Shown: positions 37,266-48,803 of the stretch, piece by piece
How positions within the stretch are numbered: the stretch's first letter is position 1
Layout: each line of letters starts with the position of its first letter
Assembly: GCA_003255065.1 (NCBI GenBank)
Contig: QAOA01005290.1
Span: forward strand, 37,955-101,954
Reading direction: 5' to 3'
DNA length: 64,000 nt
Source of the DNA: Cercis canadensis
Taxonomy: Eukaryota > Streptophyta > Magnoliopsida > Fabales > Fabaceae
Notes under the pieces: generated by a model
What the model was told of the DNA's origin: nothing
Seen by the model: only the letters and a program-made list of their open reading frames with translations
Databases searched by the model: none
Position numbers and translations under genes: made by a program

Positions 37266-38823
37266 TTTTCATTGCTTACCATTTGATTGAGGATATCTCT
37301 CAAAAATTAGGATTTTTGAAATGATTTATAACATGTATGCAAGGTCAATAACCTTTGAAAGAGAAAGAGAGAGAGATTTGTGCTACTACCTTGCAAACCA
37401 TGCCATTTCATGAGCATAATTGTTTGTCCTAAACTTGAGATTCTAAAAAGGATTAGTCATGATTTGAAATGATTAGTGGCCATTTTTCAGCTATCTTCAT
37501 AAAAAAATTATGACCCTTGATATCCCCTTTTAACCTAAAATTTTCTTTCAAAACATGCCAAGAAGAGGATCACCCCACACTTGGGCTACAGTTCAAATGT
37601 TCTAATATATATTTTTGTGGGTGGACATTGAAAACAAAAGGAATGCAAAGTACAAGAAAGAAAATAGAAATGAACAAAGAAAAAGAGCAAAAAAGAGTGG
37701 AAGAGAAGAAGGCTCAAAATGATCATATATGCCTCAATGAAAAGCCAAAAGCTGATCTCTTAAGATTGAAGAGAAAAAGTGGCATTGTAATCTTCCCAAA
37801 AGGAAAAAGAAAAAATGAATCTTGGCAATTGTCTACTTTTGAAATGATCCTTGATCTTTCTTGACCCTTGAAACAATTCTTGAGCCTTATATATCTGTTT
37901 CTTTCATAACCATCAACCTTGGCCTCATTACAAACCTTTTAAAGTCCACTTGGATCAATGTTTGACTAATATTTTTTTAAGAATCTTATTTTGGGACATG
38001 TATCTTTTATGCTCTAAGTTTATTCTAAAGCATCTTTTTGCTTATTACCATATTTGCAAACCTCACTCTTTGCTTGAAAAAAGAAAGAAGATTGTCTCAT
38101 ATGACCTTGATTGCCTTTTATATTTCATTTCTTTGGATCCTGATTGTGTTCCTTTTGATACATTTTCCCACACTTCTTTTGAGGAGTGGTCCTTCCAATT
38201 GAATTGGTGAACCTTTGGTCAAGTTTCATTCTTTGATTGGTCCTTATTTTGAATCTCCATTTATGATACCACCATGGTAAAAATAAAAGTTTCAAGATTA
38301 TCAAGTATTTCACAGGCAAATCCAAAAATCTCTTCAAGAGTACATTTGAGGTCATCAAGATTTTTTTCTATGGGAGGAGAATTTATTTACACTTGGGGGC
38401 TTGTTTGAACCTTTGGTTCACAAGCCCAATCTTTTCCATTAATTTCATTTCCATTTTTCTTTCCTCTCATGTCCATTTAACTATATGCCAATTGTTTGAT
38501 CAATCAAGTCCAAATATGATGCATTGGCAAATTGAGTAATTTTCAAAATTTGTGTGAATTTCAAAAAAAAAAAAAAAAAGGGAGTTTTGACATTCATATT
38601 CACATTTTATTAGTTGAGCATCATAGACGCTTGAAGACTATATTTTCATCCATTCATAAAAGATTTTCAATACCTTTGCTCATGTACTTTTAGAAATTCG
38701 AAATACTTGTTTTTGATGCATGATTCTTAAGCTCAAAAATCAGTTTTTTTAATTCCTAAATCATCACTTTGTATCACATAAATTTTACATTCAAGTTTAC
38801 GTTAATAGAGACTTCTCTCCAAT

Positions 38824-39190
38824 ATTTCAATTTAGGCGAGATCTTGTAATTGCGCCTCTTTTTCAATTTAGGGTGTCGTGTCTAAAGAGAAATTTAGACC
38901 GTCATACCTCTTTTAATTTAGACAATGTCTTGTGACCATGTCTTTCTTTCAATTTAGGGCATTGTGTCTAAAGAGAATTTTAGGCCGTTGTACCTCTTTC
39001 AATTTAGACAAGGTCTTGTGACCGCGTCTTTCTTTCAATTTAGGGTGTCGTGTCTAAAGAGAAATTTAGACCGTCATACCTCTTTCAATTTAGACAAAGT
39101 CTTGTGACCGCGTCTTTCTTTCAATTTATGGCGTTGTGTCTAAAGTGCATTTTAGGCCGTCGTACATCTTTCAATTTTAGCTAGGACTTG
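38824..39190 (+). repeat. 86-bp tandem repeats near the 3' LTR of the 9 kb element
   Basis: CAATTTA(G/T)GG starts recur at 38864, 38950, 39036 and 39122, exactly 86 bp apart. Each unit has two similar halves, one with TCTTGTGACCGCGTCTTTC and one with GTGTCTAAAGAGAA. Tandem repeats in this position are common in Tat/Ogre-type elements. Confidence 0.9.
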
Positions 39191-39384
39191 TCCCCGTGTT
39201 TTGCTCTTTTAAAGCATCTCTTATCATTCATGAAAGATCACAAGAAGTATTTTAATCTTTCTCACATTACCACCTCATCTCATTTACAATTGTTTGCAAA
39301 ATTTTGAGCATGTTATATAGTTGACCCTTGACAAAAATTATGCATCGTAAGCCTTTGCCATATCCTTTCTATTCGAAAGAATAG

Positions 39385-39399
39385 GCAAATGGGAGCTGC
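39385..39399 (+). promoter_or_regulatory. Polypurine tract of the 9 kb element
   Basis: CAAATGGGAGCTGC directly precedes the 3' LTR. It is purine-rich but not a perfect tract. Position is the main evidence. Confidence 0.6.
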
Positions 39400-42228
39400 T
39401 ATTAATACCCAATTTCGTCCGGGTCAACCTATCAAGAACAAATATCTTATAAAAGTAATAAAATACAAAAATACAAAAAAAAAATGTGTTATTATTATTA
39501 AAAATAAACATGATCAAATAAACAAAAACAAAAAAAAAATAATTGTCATTTGAGGCCACACGCAAGGCAGCAACCCGGTTCTGTGAGGTGTTGTCCGGCC
39601 ACTCCTCCTACCATGCCTCTTGCAGCTTGAAAACAAGAAATAGGAAAATCATCAGTGCAACTTGCACAATTCATCAACTATAAATAGAGGCAGGCAATAA
39701 ACGAAAAAAGGAAGCTGATACACAGATACAGAAGGGAGAGACAGAGAGAGTGAACCAAACGAAAAGATACAGAGGTGAACAAAGAGAATTTAGAAATTTA
39801 AGAGAGAAGGGCATAGTGAAAACATATGCATACCCATCCGTTCTAAACCCAAAGGAGCAAAAATCCTCAAAGCAAAAGGCAAAATAGTGGGTTGATAGGT
39901 ATGGACTCCAACTCTTTTCACATTTTCTTTGTGCAAAAATTTGCTCTGACATTCTTGCTTATTGCATAGCAATTTTATTTCCTCACAATTGAATCATTCT
40001 CTTTCTATTTAGCTTCTAAGTATAGAGAAAGAATTTAAAATAAAGTCACAAAAATAAATAGAGACATCAAATTAGAAAGAACCCCGAATTCATAATTTTT
40101 ATAGAATAAGACCTACAAATATTTATGTGCATGCATAGAGTTTAGAAAAGAAACAATGGAACCAAGTAGAGAGAGAAACCCTTTTAGAGAGAGAAACCGA
40201 TTTGGAAAAGAGAGAGAGAGAAATGGAATTTCAGAGAAATAGGGAGAGGTATTTAGAGGCACAAAGAGAGATATTTCTTACCTTAGTCATTGTTGCTTGA
40301 AAATCAAAGTCAAGTCCTTTGATTCAAAGAGATGGAAGAAGGTTAAGAGCTTCATTTTCGCAGCTCCCTGACTTTGTCTTTATTCTCTGTTTCGGTGGTC
40401 TTTCTTTTGCTTCTAGTCACTTTTTTCTTTTACTAATGCTATTTCGTCTTTTAGTTCTTTTGGCTTTTAGTTGGCCTTTGAATGTTATTTTATTTCATTT
40501 GGTTATTGGCCTCATTTCTTATATGGACCATTGGGTTTCTTTTGTTTAGTTTAAGTTTTGGTTCTCTTGTTTAATGCTTGCTGGGCCCATGGTAGCACAT
40601 TTTGGTTTTTTGGTTTGTTTAGCTTCTTGGGTTTGTTTTGTTAAAGGGCATGAGAGAAAGCTTGTTTATTTGACTTGCTGGACCAAATTTGTGGGCCACT
40701 TTATTGGGCTAGTTTAGTATGATAGTTTTTGGGTTGTTAGTTTGTTTAGGCATATTTATTTTACATACTACTTTTATTTTTATTTCTTTGATGTTGTTTT
40801 AGTAATTAGTTAGACTAAAATAAAATTTGGCTCAAATATGTTTATTTATTTGCTTTGGGTCATTTTATTTAATTAATTTTATATTTTTTTTATTTACTTA
40901 TTGTTATTATTACTCTTTATCTTAGGGGTCTTTGTTTGTTTTACTTTTATAATTTATACATTTCATGTTATATTTAATTCTCTTTGTTGTAAATAAAATT
41001 AAGTCCAACGACGGATTAAGTTAGGGAAAAATTGTGTTGACAATTGTTTCCTAATATTCTTGAGGTGAGGGATAATTTTCTTGGTTATGCCAGAGGTATT
41101 GGTATGACCAATAAAATTTCCAATATCGCTTTATCTTTTTTTAATTAATATTTTTCTATCATTTATTTGCTGTATTGTGATACATNGTTGACAATTGTTT
41201 CCTAATATTCCTGAGGTGAGGGATAATTTTCTTGGTTATGCAGAGGTACTGGTACGACCAATAAAATTTCCAATATCGCTTTATCTTTTTTTAATTAATA
41301 TTTTTCTATCATTTATTTGCTGTATTGTGATACATCTCATTACATTTCGTCATTTTTTTTACCTATGCTAGATTGAGATTACCGACGAGAGAATAATCAA
41401 AATTAGCTATAATGATAGCGATATTTTGATATTCTGGAGGTAAAGGGGTTTCTCTAGTTTTACTAGAGGTACTGGTGGGGCTTGAAGTTAACTCCTAATA
41501 AAAATATTTTCTATGCATAATTCTCTAAAAAATCTTTTTATGCATAATATCATTTTTTTTTATGTGGATTAAAGTACTGACGATGGAATAATTGTGAATA
41601 GATGTAATGACAGCGACTCTTTGACATTCCGAAGGTGAGGAGTGTCCTTTTGACCTTTCCAGATGTATTGGTAGCCTAAAGAAAGACCTTCAATAAAAAA
41701 TATTTTTTCTACAAATCTCAAATTCATTTTCTAACATTTATAATAAATCGCATTTCATGCATTTTCTAGTTATTACTCATAAATGTTAAAACTTGCCTAT
41801 GACAGAATAAATTAGGAGAGGATTGTAATGACAATCACTATCTCTACCCAATAGTCTTGAGGCATATTTTTACATTTTCCAAATGTATTGATAGGGCTTA
41901 ATAACACATTAATATATTTTAATGACCAATTTCATTTAACAATTTTTTAGATGACATAAAATTAAATTGGTAACCGTTCTCTAGAACGGGCGTTGTAGGA
42001 TGCTAACACCTTCCCTACACGTAACCAACTCTCTTACCCGAACTCTAATAACGTAGACCAAACTTTTTTATAGGCATTCAATCATGCTTTAAATTGATTG
42101 GTGGCGACTCCATTAATTTTCTCTAATCATTTTTTTAATTAAAAAAAACTTTACAAATTTACATTTTTACACTTATTATTCTTTTCGCCGCCTCACGTCG
42201 TCGCGCTCCCAAAAAGGGCATTGCGACA
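39400..42228 (+). repeat. 3' LTR of the 9 kb element
   Basis: 2829 bp. It is longer than the 5' LTR mainly because of the ~150-bp duplication around the N at 41186. It also has a short extra copy of an AGAGAGAAACC segment near 40180. It ends TTGCGACA before the target duplication GTATG. Confidence 0.93.
41036..41335. repeat. ~150-bp direct duplication around a single N (probable assembly join)
   Basis: 41036-41185 and 41187-41335 are near-identical, with one N at 41186. It artificially doubles the first hairpin module of the 3' LTR. Confidence 0.8.
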
Positions 42229-42233
42229 GTATG

Positions 42234-42786
42234 CATTATTTGAATTTTTCTAAATGATATCTACAATAAATTGTGGCAAAAAGAAAGAAATAAAAATGAA
42301 ATCTGACAAAAATTTGCATATTTTTTATCCTGCTTCTTTATACTTATTTCTTTTCAGCTCCTTCTTCATCCTCAAGAGTTTGGTTAAGTGAGGGGACTGT
42401 ACTTAAGGCATCATAGTGAGATCACTGCAAAACTTGCTCCTTCAAAGTTTAAATAGAATTTGTTGTACTTAAAATAACAAAATTGAAAGCCTCAAGCACA
42501 GCTTGTGTTGAACTCTTACTAGGACCTTAAATATGTAAAGTAATAAAAAAAAAAACAAAGAACTTGATAGTATCATTTTGAATGACATATGTATGGGAAC
42601 AATATAGAAAACTCAAATCTCTCCTTAAAAAAGTAACATGTAATACCTAATTTTGAAAGTTAGCAATTCCATAAATTGTATTCTCTATATAAGTAATAAA
42701 GGCAATAAATCTAAGGATGTGTAGGCAACTGATTTTTTATTGTGCATCAAAGGCTAGAGTGATAATAGTTAAACACTTCAGTTTTC
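42234..42786. other. AT-rich flank, nothing recognised
   Basis: This lies between the 9 kb element and the CCCH pseudogene. No coding or mobile signature was seen. Confidence 0.45.
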
Positions 42787-43267
42787 TACCTTGCTCTTGG
42801 CCCTAATCTGAAGTGCAGGAGATGATATCTGGTTTTGTAGATAGTCTTCAGAAAATGAATCTGAATATGCTGGTGAGACAAAATCCACATTATGCACTAG
42901 TTGCTGATTAGCAGGAACTTAAGGGTCCCAATATTTATTTCCACTTCTTACAACAGTTGATGGGGACAAAATAGAGTGTGATGAAACAGGTGAGAACGGT
43001 GTGAGCTGTAGAGGTAGGTCCACAACTGTTGCATGGTCCACTTGACAGGGAGAGATTGAAGCAGAAACTGCTGGTTTCGATAAGCCGAGATCAATCTTGG
43101 CGTTGGTAATTTCAGATTGGATCATATTATCAGAGCAGAATGCTAGTCTGATCATGTCATGGTCACCATGGCTTTGTAGCAGAAGATACCCAATAATCTT
43201 TGAGACATTAAGGCTCCAATGTCTGGATTCTATCATACATTATCTTTATGGAATTTGAAAAATCCAT
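42787..43267 (-). pseudogene. 5' fragment of a CCCH zinc-finger/RRM protein pseudogene
   Basis: From ATG at 43267 the minus strand gives a family-typical start (MDFSNS..., RIQTLEP) and, after a frameshift near 43213, NVSKIIGYLLLQSHGDHDMI, RLAF and AKIDLGLS. Downstream are VVDLPLQLTPFSP and, past a stop at 42919-42921, HNVDF and DSFSEDYLQNQ. These match the N-terminal region of plant CCCH proteins of the AtC3H46/53 type, which bind RNA. The CCCH finger and RRM that should follow are absent, since homology stops near 42787. The RRM/zinc-finger half has been lost, so it is non-functional. Confidence 0.8.
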
Positions 43268-45763
43268 CTAAAACTCCAATTCTGTAGATGCGAAGTTATG
43301 AAAGAACAAAGTGTTACAGTCAACAATATATAAAGCTAGGAAAAGTTTCTGATATTGCTAACAGAACACAACACAGATCCAGTTCTACATATACAACATC
43401 AACTCTTTTTGCTAATTGTAGGAGAAGGATCTTTTAATCTTATGTTGCATCCTTTACCAAATCCATTACCACAACAAATGACATTGATATTTATAACAAT
43501 GGCAAACATAAGAAAATAAAAATGCACTAACAAACTCCCATTTAGAAGAAGGGAAGATCCGAGCAACATTTTTCTTTTTTCTAGAAAAGAAAGAATAATC
43601 AACAAAAAACCATGTAGCCTCTGATAAGCTGGAGCTTCTGGAAACCTACCCAGTTTCAGAACAGTGGGCATCAGCATTAAAATTTAGATTTCTTCCTTAA
43701 ATCATATAGGGACCTAAGAAACCCATGAAACTAAGATAACCATCATCGACCAAGTAGTATTTACCTAGAAACAAAAATTTCAAATTGAATAAACAAGTAC
43801 TATATAACATACTTTAAGGGTTCAAATTCAAATAGTAAATGTCTAAAATCACTAACCTTCAAGAGGAAGTGGGAAATGCAAGTTAGGTCTATGTACAGCC
43901 TCATTGAAATGTGAAACACATATTAAAATCACAAGCACTCATTACATTGGTAGTTTTAGTAATGAAAACATAATTCAAAGAGTTAAGAACCTAAAGAGAA
44001 AGTCACACTAGAATACTTTCACTAATACTCCACATATTGCAAAGATTCATGTTAACAGTCGTGCATTTGAAATAAGAAAATAGTCTATATTTAACATCAC
44101 TATAAATCATGGATGTATTCTGATCCTCTGTATAAAAGTTGTCATAGCATCTATAAGCCCTTTCTCCCCAAAAATAGCAAACAGTGAACTTCCAAGCCAA
44201 GTGAACAAAGAATTGGACTTAAAGGGCAAGATCCCCTAAAGGTGAGTAGCAAGTTCAACTTAGTTCCTCTAGTGCAAACTTGCTTATAGATATGATCATT
44301 AACAAGGAATATTGGAAATGCCTTCTAGTGAAACTACGATGAAAATTGAACAATGAAAGTTGCTTTGCAAGTAATTACAAATTGGAGGATTTGCAACCCT
44401 CCAAGAGACTAAAAAGAATATAGATAACATGAATGAAAGGAAAATCCAAGAAATTACAAGTTAAAATAACAAAGTCCTTAAATCTTTATCTCACTGAATA
44501 TCTTCGAGCATGAATCTATGAGCTGAATACCAAAGGGAAGTAAGACAAACAACCATGTCAGCTTGTCCTATATAAGAATCCTTGCTTTTATTGCCCCAAT
44601 TCATTTGAACATAGCAGTAGCAGGATGGGAAGAGCATTTAACTAACAAACATATATAGTACAAATTAGAAAGTGCTATTCAAGACACCACTAAAATGTAC
44701 CCAAATTCACAAGTCCATATCCACAAGTAGATTTTGGTGGATTTTAATGCTTCTCAGTTGCAGTAACTAATCACATTTGGTTCGGGGGATTCCTTGCAAA
44801 TAACTGCTTTTGAACATAAATTACCTTAAAGTAAGCATTATTTGTTGATCACATCAAATAAACTTGAAAAGATTAAAATAGATGACACATTATAGCACCT
44901 CATCAACCAAATCTTGAGCATTGACCATCCTAATTATAGGATCAAGTGATAATGCATTGGCAGAAGCTATGTTATGTCATAAAACAAAGGAAATTAGGAA
45001 ACTTCTTACTATAAACTCAATGCATTTTCACATAACAACTATCCCTCTTTGCTAGGGGAACAGACAAATTTAAAAAGATTCTGTAGGCTCCTTATTAGTG
45101 CTGGGTCCGCTATTCTGCAAATATTTAGTGTGACTGAATGATAAACAGTAGATGCCACCACACAAAGAAGTGGAGATGCCTGACAATGTTATTTTAATGA
45201 TAGCTAAGGCCATTTCTCATTGAAGCAAAGGGATTAATATGACATTCTTCACTTCTCAAGAATTATGAAGATTAAAAGTTTATGGATTCAATAGTGAGGT
45301 ATAGGCAAACGGATCCCCTGTCATCCCTAAGAAACCTTGCCCTATTTTCGCTTTATTTACCTCATGAATAAATAAGGGAAAATAGATTCTTGCATTATTT
45401 CTCACTTAACATCCAAAAGAAAAGCAGGTAATACATTCTTTCTATTTCCCTTCCTCAGAAATCCCTTCTTTAAACTCCCAAAAATACACCGCCAAAATGC
45501 ATTTCAAAACTACTTTACCAAATATTTTTAATCAACTTTTCCTCCTATAGAACAATTTATCTTGCACAAGTACAATGTGTATTGGAGGATAATATATTTA
45601 TGTGCGATTCTCTAGCAGAAATAATGGGTATGAAAGAAAAAGTGCAGAAGTAAAAAAAGAGAGCAGAAACAGAGATGAAAGTGAAAGCAAATGAAACTAA
45701 AATCTGCAAAAAGCCATACCTGCTAGGTGCGGCAGAAGTGAGAAATGGAGATGGAGAAGCCAC
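43268..45763 (-). other. Possible remnant exons of an unidentified minus-strand gene
   Basis: A start codon at 45763 opens MASPSPFLTSAAPS with a good donor (CAG|GTATGG at about 45719). Exon-like segments with donors occur near 43858-43910 (HRPNLHFPLPLE) and 43650-43680. The pieces could be the 5' exons of the CCCH-type locus or chance. No domain is visible and the phases could not be chained. Confidence 0.3.
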
Positions 45764-45879
45764 GGACGGGTCTTAAAAAATCAATGGAAGAAACTGGGAT
45801 ACAGAGAAAGCCGATGTTCTGAAGAAGATACGGAGAGTGTTGAAGGTGAGAGATGAAAGGCTGGTTTCCATGTAATTTC

Positions 45880-46613
45880 TAATTATAACGGGAATATAAT
45901 TGTCTTATAAATTTGCAAAATAGCTTCCCGGTCATCATCAAATTGGCTTTCGCACAAAGCTTTTTCAATAAGCCTAAAAAATTGGCTTCATAAAAAAAGC
46001 TATAAATAACTTTTTGGGAGTTAATAAGTTATTTATATAAGCTTATCCAAACATTATTTTTTGGGAGATTCTATGATACTAAATGAGTATGTCATACTAT
46101 ACTGACGTGGCAAGTATACATAATTTTTATATTTTATTAGATATAAAATATAATTTATTTAATTTTTTAAACAAACTTAAAAACAGGTACACGTGTCGTT
46201 CATTTATTGGTTATTCTTATGTAGTATGACATACTACATAAATAGTAAAAGTATCTAAGATTCTATGATATTACATGAGTATGTCATACTAGACTGACGT
46301 GACAAGTATACATAATTTTTATATTTTATTAGATATAAAATATAATTTATTTAATTTTTTAAACAAATTTAAAAACAGTTAGCTTGTACACGTGTCATTC
46401 ATTTATTGGTTATTCCTATGTAGTAAGACATACTACATAAATACTAAAACTATCTAAGAAACCTCCTTATTTTTATTTTTTTTTTACATAAAAACACTTA
46501 TATTAATAGAGAAGTTCTAATAAGCTATAAGCTATGTTGAATGGAAGAAAGTATAAGTTCTAATAAGCTATAAGCTATGCTGAATGGAATAAGGCTACAA
46601 ACGGGGCCTTAGT
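45880..46613. mobile_element. MITE-rich region with GGGGCCTTAGTA terminus
   Basis: The right end reads ACAAACGGGGCCTTAGTA, the inverse of the CCCGTTTGG-type MITE end seen at 32648, with repeated AAGCTATAAGCTATG motifs. The left edge is unclear. The two tandem elements at 46067-46457 are nested inside. Confidence 0.55.
46067..46457. repeat. Two tandem copies (period 192 bp) of a palindromic MITE
   Basis: Each copy begins GATTCTATGATA and includes GAGTATGTCATACTA near the left. Near the right it has the inverse, TAGTA(T/A)GACATACTACATA. The unit is therefore a foldback element present twice head to tail, with about 192 bp between starts (46067 and 46259). Confidence 0.75.
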
Positions 46614-46936
46614 ACCGAGAGTACAATATAAATNCAGGTTCCCAAAGCTGAATGGAATAAAGTATAAACTTTTTATAATATAATTATAATCAGACTTTTT
46701 TTAGGCTGAAAATTTTAAAAGTAAAATTGCTTTGGGTCCATATTCTTTTTGGTCCGTCATGTGCATCCTTATTCAGTCCACACATTAAGCCAAATAAACT
46801 TGGCGCCACGAAAACCACAACACCTCAGTGCCTTAGCTTGAGTGGTTTGACACTGTTGCCCCCTCCTCCTTAGCAAGAGTTTTGGGATTGGTAGCCATAA
46901 CCGAAGATGAAGTGCTTCTTTAATCTGTTGCAATCA

Positions 46937-47250
46937 ATGGCGAAGAGGCAAGATAGGCATCAGAATCCTGAACCCTTCGTTCCCCGATGGCACTAAATCC
47001 GTCAAGTCGAAGAGAGGGTTAAAGTTTCCAAGCAGCACTAGAAAAGAAGATATGCTGATATCTTCCAACATAACTTCCAAAATCATGAAGGAAGCGTTCA
47101 TTCAGCAGAAGGTCCAAGAGTAGGCTAAGGCCCAAGAGAACGCCAATAATTCATTTTTTGCAGTTGAATAACCACCCAAGGTTGAGAATGATGATGATAT
47201 TGATGAATTTGCTGGATTCTCGGAAACCCAGAACCACTTAAGCTGTTATA
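46937..47250 (+). pseudogene. Bystin (ENP1-type) pseudogene, N-terminal part
   Basis: ATG at 46937 gives MAKRQDRHQNPEPFVP. After a frameshift near 46987 the frame reads ITSKIMKEAFIQQKVQE, then SFFAVE and DDDIDEFAGFSETQ, the typical N-terminal third of plant bystin, a 40S ribosome-assembly factor (yeast Enp1). There are at least two in-frame stops. The middle ~200 residues are missing, and the next homologous piece is at 47428. Confidence 0.85.
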
Positions 47251-47427
47251 AACTGAGTGAATTTCTTTTAACGCTTCCTCTTTCATTTATATATTTACTT
47301 TTCTAGTATTGTTTGGTTGCTTGAGTTTCTATTGGGCCTAATTGCAAAATCCGATTTTTGGGTTCATTTTGGATTAGTTATAATATTATAATTGTCGGAA
47401 TGAACCTCTACTCTCTGTCAAAATATA

Positions 47428-47578
47428 TTGTTGAAATTGCTTCTTAATATTGGCCCTTTAATCAATCATAGATATTTAATAAAGCTTCTATTGGAGAAGA
47501 AACATGTTTTGCCATGTTGTGTGGTTGATGCTATTTTTGCTCATTTTATGAGGTTTCTTGAGGAAACTAGGACAATGC
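47428..47578 (+). pseudogene. Bystin pseudogene, C-terminal part, left of the Sirevirus
   Basis: The frame reads YLIKLLLEKKHVLP, VVDAIFAHFMRFLEETRTM and runs directly into the Sirevirus LTR at 47579. The matching continuation is at 60711. The conserved LLEKK-ALPYRVVDA-HFMRFL region of bystin is clear, with several substitutions. Confidence 0.85.
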
Positions 47579-48718
47579 TGTTAGCCCCACAAGTCTTTGA
47601 ACCTGTTTTGATGATAACAATATATTGCTATCTGTTACATGTGTTGTTTGTCTTGTCACTCTTAATCTTTGCTATGTTTTTTAAGATATTATTTAGATTA
47701 ATCCTCAAACGGAGTCTTGAAGAACTTGTTCTTCAAAACCGGTTCTTGCATATGTGATGAGTCTTCAAGATTGCTGATGTGGACAAAGTCCTACACGGAC
47801 TCCGGGCCAAAGATCTCTTTTTCGCAAGTTTGACTAAGAGTGTAGCCTTAGAGAATAGAAAGCTTCCTTTCTAAGTACTATTTTGAAAAGCACATACTTC
47901 AAGAAAGCTATCTACTCTCTTGCACAAAAGAAAGACTTTTGTGGACAAAAGGACAAATGGTCAAGTGACTGATTGACAAGGAGTCAGCCTGTTGGTGGCT
48001 CCTCTTTTCCCTCACCAAACGGTTCTTCACGTGTACAAGAGAGATGATAAAGCAAGGAGACTTCCAAGGGGCTTCAGCATGCATGTAGTGGAGAAAAGAA
48101 GAAAATATTTTCAGAGAGAGAGAGGGAAGCCATTGTTGAAAGCTGAGCTCTCCATTTTCTTCTTCCTCTTCTCGGCCATTTCTTTATGCTTCAAGTTCTT
48201 CATTGTAATATATACACTCTGTGAGAGAGTTTCTTCTTAGGGCTACAACAAAACACTTTGGTTTTGTAAACTTGGATTTCTATGGAGAAATCCATGTGAG
48301 TAATATCTAGGGTATTAGAGAGAGAGAGTTCATGGTGAGCTTGGGAAACAAAAACCATGGGAGTTAAGCTTGGAAAAGTAAACTTGTTGTAAAGCTTGGA
48401 GAAGCTTGGAAAAATAACCTTGAAGTATAGTGGAACCCCATTAACATGGGAAAAATGGATGTAAGCATGTTAAGCCGAACCACTATAAAATCTTTGTATG
48501 ATCTCTCTTGTCTTCATCTCTGATTCTCGGGATATTTCTTTGTCTGTGTTGTTCATGTTTTGCTGAGTGATTTCAATATACTCATGTTTAGTATTTGTTA
48601 AAGAACTAGTTTGTAAGAACCAGTTCTTCAACAAATCTATGACTTGAGTCAAATTTCAAGAACAAATTTTTAACAATTCCTATTCACCCCCTTCTAGGAA
48701 TAGAATCTGTAACTCTCA
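47579..48718 (+). repeat. 5' LTR of the Sirevirus
   Basis: 1140 bp, TG...CA. A TATA-like CTATAAAA is at 48483-48490, so transcription probably starts just downstream. Visible substitutions and small indels relative to the 3' LTR show a moderately old insertion. Confidence 0.95.
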
Positions 48719-48720
48719 AT

Positions 48721-48733
48721 TGGTATCAGAGCC
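48721..48733 (+). promoter_or_regulatory. Primer-binding site of the Sirevirus (initiator Met-tRNA)
   Basis: TGGTATCAGAGCC starts two bases after the 5' LTR. It is the standard Copia primer site. Confidence 0.95.
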
Positions 48734-48803
48734 CTGTGCTCAACATTTTTTGGTTTAACTAACCGTGAGTTAAAGATCCTATCTAGTTTGTGTTGCAGGC
48801 ATT

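Larger units (their letters stand above)
33235..42228 (+). mobile_element. Complete non-autonomous LTR element (LARD-like), 8994 bp
   Basis: It has two long LTRs (33235-35884 and 39400-42228), an internal region of 3515 bp, and an exact 5-bp target duplication GTATG (33230-33234 and 42229-42233). The PBS-like TGGCGACTCCACTGGGGAC follows the 5' LTR, as described for Tat/Ogre-type Ty3 elements. No gag, protease, reverse transcriptase or integrase can be found. The longest internal ORF (37517-37864) is Lys/Glu-rich without a domain. Mobilisation would have needed enzymes from another element. The 3' LTR starts TA instead of TG, a point change. Confidence 0.9.

Noticed and set aside
37517-37864. 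115-codon Lys/Glu-rich ORF inside the 9 kb element
   Set aside because: Low complexity, no retroelement domain, and not evidently conserved as a gag.
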